Positions 60,619 through 64,000 of a DNA stretch of 64,000 nucleotides are shown here, piece by piece. Under the pieces are notes generated by a model that was not told where the DNA came from, ran no database searches, and saw only the letters and a program-made list of their open reading frames with translations. Both the position numbers and the translations under genes were made by a program. The number at the start of each line of letters is the position of its first letter. Positions within the stretch are counted from its first letter, which is position 1. The DNA is from CAVRQM01 sp963756975 (GTDB lineage: Bacteria; Pseudomonadota; Alphaproteobacteria; Acetobacterales; Acetobacteraceae). Location of the stretch: contig CAVWPS010000001.1 of NCBI GenBank assembly GCA_963756975.1, forward strand, positions 434,001 through 498,000. Reading direction: 5' to 3'.

Positions 60619-60724
60619 CGGCGAATGGTCCTTCGGGTGTTGCAGGGGCCGCGGGAACGCGGCGAAGCGGCGATCGCGGGGTTGTCGCCCCTCGCCCGCC
60701 GCATCGCAAGCGTCCGGCGAAAAC

Positions 60725-61246
60725 TCAGATCGTGCGGCTGCCGCGCGCGATGGCGACGATGCCGGTGCGGCTGACCTCGGCCAGCCCCAGCGGGCGCATC
60801 AGCTCGATGAACCCGTCGACCTTGTCGGTATCGCCGGTGATCTCGAACACGAAGCTGCCCACGGTCGCATCGACCACCCGCGCGCGAAACGCCTCGGCCA
60901 GCCGCAGCGCCTCCGCCCGGTGGTCGCCGATGTCGGACAGCACCTTGATCAGCGCCATTTCGCGCGCGAGGTGCGGCCCTTCGAGCGACAGGTCGCTGAC
61001 CCGGTAGATCGGCACCAGCCGGTCGAGCTGCGCCTTGATCTGCTCGATCACCATGTCGGTGCCGCGCGTGGTGATGTTGATCCGGCTTTTGTTGCGCTGA
61101 TCGGCGACCGGGGCGACGGTCAGGCTGTCGATATTGTACCCGCGCCCCGCGAACAGGCCGATCACGCGCGCGAGCACGCCGGCCTCGTTCTCGACCAGCA
61201 CGGATATCGTGGCCGAGCGCTGGGCCGGCGGCATGGCGTCCAACAT
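60725..61246 (-). CDS. ilvN: Acetolactate synthase small (regulatory) subunit
   Basis: The 173-residue protein has an N-terminal ACT domain (ISVLVENEAGVLARVIGLFA, GYNIDSLTVAPV) and the C-terminal ALS_ss domain (GSFVFEITGDTDKVDGFIEL). It carries valine feedback and stimulates IlvB. Its ATG shares a base with the ilvB stop (TGATG). Confidence 0.95.
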   Translation of the reverse strand: MLDAMPPAQRSATISVLVENEAGVLARVIGLFAGRGYNIDSLTVAPVADQRNKSRINITTRGTDMVIEQIKAQLDRLVPIYRVSDLSLEGPHLAREMALIKVLSDIGDHRAEALRLAEAFRARVVDATVGSFVFEITGDTDKVDGFIELMRPLGLAEVSRTGIVAIARGSRTI

Positions 61247-63063
61247 CAGACCAGCACCAGGCCTTCGTCGGCGATTCGGCGAACGTCATGGTCGTCCGGA
61301 CCGGCGGCATGCTCCGGGCCGAGCAGCATTTCGTTGTGCGCCGCACCGGACGGGATCATCGGATAGACGTTCTCCCGCTCATCGACGGCCACATCGACGA
61401 TCACCGCGCGCGGCTCGGCGATCATGGCGCGGATCACGTCGTCGAGCTCGTCGACGCTCGTCGCCCGCATCCCGACAGCGTGGAAACTGTCGGCCAGCTT
61501 CACGAAGTCCGGCAGCGCCTCGCTGTAGCTTTCGGAATAGCGGCTGCCGTGCAGCAATTCCTGCCACTGCCGCACCATGCCCATGTACCGGTTGTTCAGG
61601 ATGAACACCTTCACCGGCAGGCGGTACTGCGCCAGCGTCGCCATCTCCTGAATGTTCATCAGGATGCTGGCCTCGCCGGCGATGTCGATGCACAGCGCGT
61701 CCGGGTGCGCGACCTGCACGCCCATCGCCGCCGGCAGCCCGTAGCCCATCGTCCCGAGGCCGCCGCTGGTCATCCACCGGCGCGGCTCCTCGAAGCCGAA
61801 ATGCTGGGCGGCCCACATCTGGTGCTGCCCCACCTCGGTCGAGATGAACACGTCCCGCCCGCTTTCCTTGGTGAGTTCATACAGACGCTGCACGGCGTAT
61901 TGCGGCTTGATGATGCCGCCGCGCTCGGTCGTCTGCGTGAAGCGCAGGCTCTGGCGGCCGCGCCACATCCCGATCGCCTGCCACCAATCGGCGATGTCGG
62001 CCGCCGGCGCGGGATCGGCGTCCCACGCGTCGATCAGCGCCTCGAGCGCCTCGAGCGCGTCGGCCACGATCGGCACATCCACGCGGACGTTCTTGTTGAT
62101 GGACGACGGGTCGATGTCGATATGGATCTTCGCCGAGCCCGGGCTGAACGCGTTCAGCCGCCCCGTCACCCGGTCGTCGAACCGCGCACCCACGTTCAGC
62201 ATCACGTCGCAGCCGTGCATGGCGAGGTTGGCCTCGTACGTGCCGTGCATCCCGAGCATGCCGAGGAATTGCGGGTCGCTCGACGGGAACGCGCCGAGGC
62301 CCATCAGCGTCCCGGTCGCCGGGAAGCCCGTCTTGCGAACGAACCGCGTCAGCGCGTCCGACGCACGGTCGCCCGCGTTGATCACGCCGCCGCCGAAATA
62401 GACGATCGGCCGCTCCGCCCGCTTCAGCAGCCGCACCGCCTCGGCGATCCGTTCGGCATCGGGCTGCGTGCGCGGCCGGTAGCTGCGATGCGGCTCGTTG
62501 GCGGCGGCGGCATACGGGGCCGGGCCGATCAGCACGTCCTTCGGCAGGTCGATCACCACCGGACCGGGCCGGCCGGAGCGCGCGATCGCGAACGCCTCGT
62601 GCACCACGCGGGCCAGATCCTCGCCGCGCCGGACCAGGTAGTTGTGCTTGGTCGCCGGCCGGGTGATGCCGGTCGTGTCGGCTTCCTGAAACGCGTCGTT
62701 GCCGATCAGGTGGGTCGGCACCTGCCCTGTCAGGCAGACCACCGGCACGCTGTCCATCAGCGCGTCGAGCAGACCGGTCACCGCGTTGGTGGCACCCGGG
62801 CCGCTGGTGACCAGCACCACGCCCACCTTGCCGGTGCTGCGCGCGTAACCCTCGGCCGCGTGCACGGCGGCCTGCTCGTGGCGCACCAGAATGTGGCGGA
62901 TACGGCTCTGCTGGTACAGCGCGTCGTAAATCGGCAGCACGGCGCCACCGGGATAGCCGAAGACGACCTCGACGCCCTGCTCGACCAAGGCGCGGAGAAG
63001 CGTCTCGGCCCCGGAGAGGGTGCGTGTGTCGACGGTCGGTGCGGCAGCCATGTGCGTGTCCAT
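61246..63063 (-). CDS. ilvB: Acetolactate synthase large subunit
   Basis: The 605-residue TPP enzyme has VVFGYPGGAVLPIYDALY with the conserved activating Glu in VRHEQAAVHAAEGYAR, GPGATNAVTGLLDALMDSVP, and the TPP/Mg motif in CIDIAGEASILMN (Gly-Glu rather than Gly-Asp). Start is 63063 or 63051. It lies 10 bases after the miaA stop, so miaA-ilvB-ilvN(-ilvC) is probably one operon. Confidence 0.96.
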   Translation of the reverse strand: MDTHMAAAPTVDTRTLSGAETLLRALVEQGVEVVFGYPGGAVLPIYDALYQQSRIRHILVRHEQAAVHAAEGYARSTGKVGVVLVTSGPGATNAVTGLLDALMDSVPVVCLTGQVPTHLIGNDAFQEADTTGITRPATKHNYLVRRGEDLARVVHEAFAIARSGRPGPVVIDLPKDVLIGPAPYAAAANEPHRSYRPRTQPDAERIAEAVRLLKRAERPIVYFGGGVINAGDRASDALTRFVRKTGFPATGTLMGLGAFPSSDPQFLGMLGMHGTYEANLAMHGCDVMLNVGARFDDRVTGRLNAFSPGSAKIHIDIDPSSINKNVRVDVPIVADALEALEALIDAWDADPAPAADIADWWQAIGMWRGRQSLRFTQTTERGGIIKPQYAVQRLYELTKESGRDVFISTEVGQHQMWAAQHFGFEEPRRWMTSGGLGTMGYGLPAAMGVQVAHPDALCIDIAGEASILMNIQEMATLAQYRLPVKVFILNNRYMGMVRQWQELLHGSRYSESYSEALPDFVKLADSFHAVGMRATSVDELDDVIRAMIAEPRAVIVDVAVDERENVYPMIPSGAAHNEMLLGPEHAAGPDDHDVRRIADEGLVLV

Positions 63064-63073
63064 GGCCGAGGAG

Positions 63074-64000
63074 CTAAGGCATCGGGCGTCCCGGATCAAC
63101 CACAGATTTCGCAAATCGTATGATTTCTGCCCAATCCTGATCCGAATATTGCGCCAGACCCTCGTGCCGCGCATGGATCGTATGCGTGAGCGTCGGGTCG
63201 GCCACCGGCGGGCGATGCCGCATCCAGGTCGATTGCCGCTTCGTGTACTGGCCGGTGACGAGCGACGTGCGCCGCGTCGCCTCCTCCAACGTTGCCTCGC
63301 CCCGGAGATGGGCCGCGAATTCGGTCACGCCATGGGCCCGCATCGCCGGCAGCGCAGGGTCCAGTCCCCGGGCCAGCAACCCCGCAACCTCCTCCAGCGC
63401 CCCGCCCCCCAGCATGGCGGTCAGCCGGGCCGCGATCGCCGCGCGCAATTTTTCGCGCGGCGGGTCGAGCAGGATGGCGGAGAACGTCCAGCCCGGCGCC
63501 GGAACCGGCTTCTCGTCCTGCCACGAGCGCAGCGTCCGCCCGGTCGCCCAAAACACCTCCCATGCGCGCGCGATGCGCTGCGGGTCGGTGGGCCGCAGCG
63601 TGGCCGCCGTCTCGGGGTCGAGCTTCGCGTGCATCGCGGCCGGACCCTCGGTCTCCACGGCGGCGCGCGCCTCGGCCCGGATGTGGTCCGGGATCGCCGG
63701 CATCGCCGACAGACCGCGTGTTAAACTCTCCAGATAGAGGAAGGTGCCGCCGGTCAGGATCGGCGTTCCCGGGGCAGCCTCCATCGCCGCGAGCGCCCGC
63801 TCGCGCCACCACGCGACGCTGGTCGGCTCGGTCGCGCCGCAGATGCCGTACAGCGCGTGCGGCACAAGCGCCTCGTCCGCCTCGCTCGGGCGCGCGGTGA
63901 GGACGCGCAACTCGGCAAAGACCTGCATGGCGTCGGCGTTGACGACGGTGCCGCCGAGCCGCCCGGCCAGCTCCATCGCCAGCCCCGACTTGCCGCTGCA
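63074..64000 (-). CDS. miaA: tRNA dimethylallyltransferase MiaA, 5' end beyond window
   Basis: The end of the P-loop is visible at the window edge (CSGKSGLAMEL). VVNADAMQVFAELRVLTARP, PILTGGTFLYLESLTRGL and TDPQRIARAWEVFWATGRTL follow, all MiaA hallmarks, and QYTKRQSTWMRHR near the end is the conserved anticodon-binding part. It attaches a dimethylallyl group to A37 of tRNAs that read U-starting codons. The N-terminal residues are outside the window. Confidence 0.96.
   Translation of the reverse strand, partial: CSGKSGLAMELAGRLGGTVVNADAMQVFAELRVLTARPSEADEALVPHALYGICGATEPTSVAWWRERALAAMEAAPGTPILTGGTFLYLESLTRGLSAMPAIPDHIRAEARAAVETEGPAAMHAKLDPETAATLRPTDPQRIARAWEVFWATGRTLRSWQDEKPVPAPGWTFSAILLDPPREKLRAAIAARLTAMLGGGALEEVAGLLARGLDPALPAMRAHGVTEFAAHLRGEATLEEATRRTSLVTGQYTKRQSTWMRHRPPVADPTLTHTIHARHEGLAQYSDQDWAEIIRFAKSVVDPGRPMP

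Overview
The window is GC-rich alphaproteobacterial chromosome, most likely Acetobacteraceae/Rhodospirillales. Evidence: the dnaA-dnaN...recF-gyrB block, an mreBCD-mrdA-rodA block, a miaA-ilvB-ilvN-ilvC run with leuA nearby, very dense overlapping genes, and strong G/C preference at third codon positions. No tRNA, rRNA, insertion sequence or CRISPR array was found. The lineage is inferred from gene content and order only.

Layout. 1-14016: replication genes dnaA (3' part), dnaN, recF and gyrB on the plus strand. About 8.4 kb of minus-strand genes is wedged between dnaN and recF: a PIN/RHH toxin-antitoxin pair, a PotABCD-type ABC importer whose four genes overlap by 4 bases each, a membrane protein and a hybrid histidine kinase. 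14486-45904: a large Wzy-type exopolysaccharide (EPS) locus. It holds an initiating sugar-phosphate transferase, Wzc, four glycosyltransferases, Wzx, Wzy, a Wza-like lipoprotein, an outer-membrane barrel, a GH16 hydrolase, a GT2-deacetylase fusion, a lytic transglycosylase, a PAP2 phosphatase and a large secreted protein. Within it lie two carrier-protein modules, plus metA, metY and a PLP decarboxylase. 45994-50311: a ribose-type sugar ABC importer followed by a metallo-beta-lactamase-fold hydrolase. 50374-57032: a ribosome hibernation factor, the cell-shape operon mreB-mreC-mreD-mrdA-rodA, and two tandem glycine-zipper lipoproteins. 57070-64000: branched-chain amino acid genes leuA, ilvC, ilvN and ilvB with miaA, interrupted by a second PIN toxin-antitoxin pair.

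Most interesting is the carrier-protein chemistry inside the EPS locus. Module A has an aminoacyl-tRNA-synthetase-like amino acid:[carrier protein] ligase, an acyl-CoA-dehydrogenase-like flavoprotein, an HSL-type alpha/beta hydrolase, a dedicated carrier protein and a GNAT-like acyltransferase, interleaved with glycosyltransferases. It suggests that an amino acid is loaded on a carrier protein, perhaps oxidised, and transferred to the polysaccharide or its lipid-linked precursor. Module B has a FATP-type acyl-CoA synthetase, an ANL ligase, a carrier protein and an SDR reductase, and could make a second acyl decoration.

Caution: several genes carry single-base frameshifts as sequenced (kinase receiver three; ligase two; SDR, module-B carrier protein and outer-membrane barrel at least one each). 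Conserved protein sequence continues on both sides of each break and the expected stop codons lie exactly where the restored frame puts them. Assembly indels or very recent lesions are therefore more likely than old pseudogenes.
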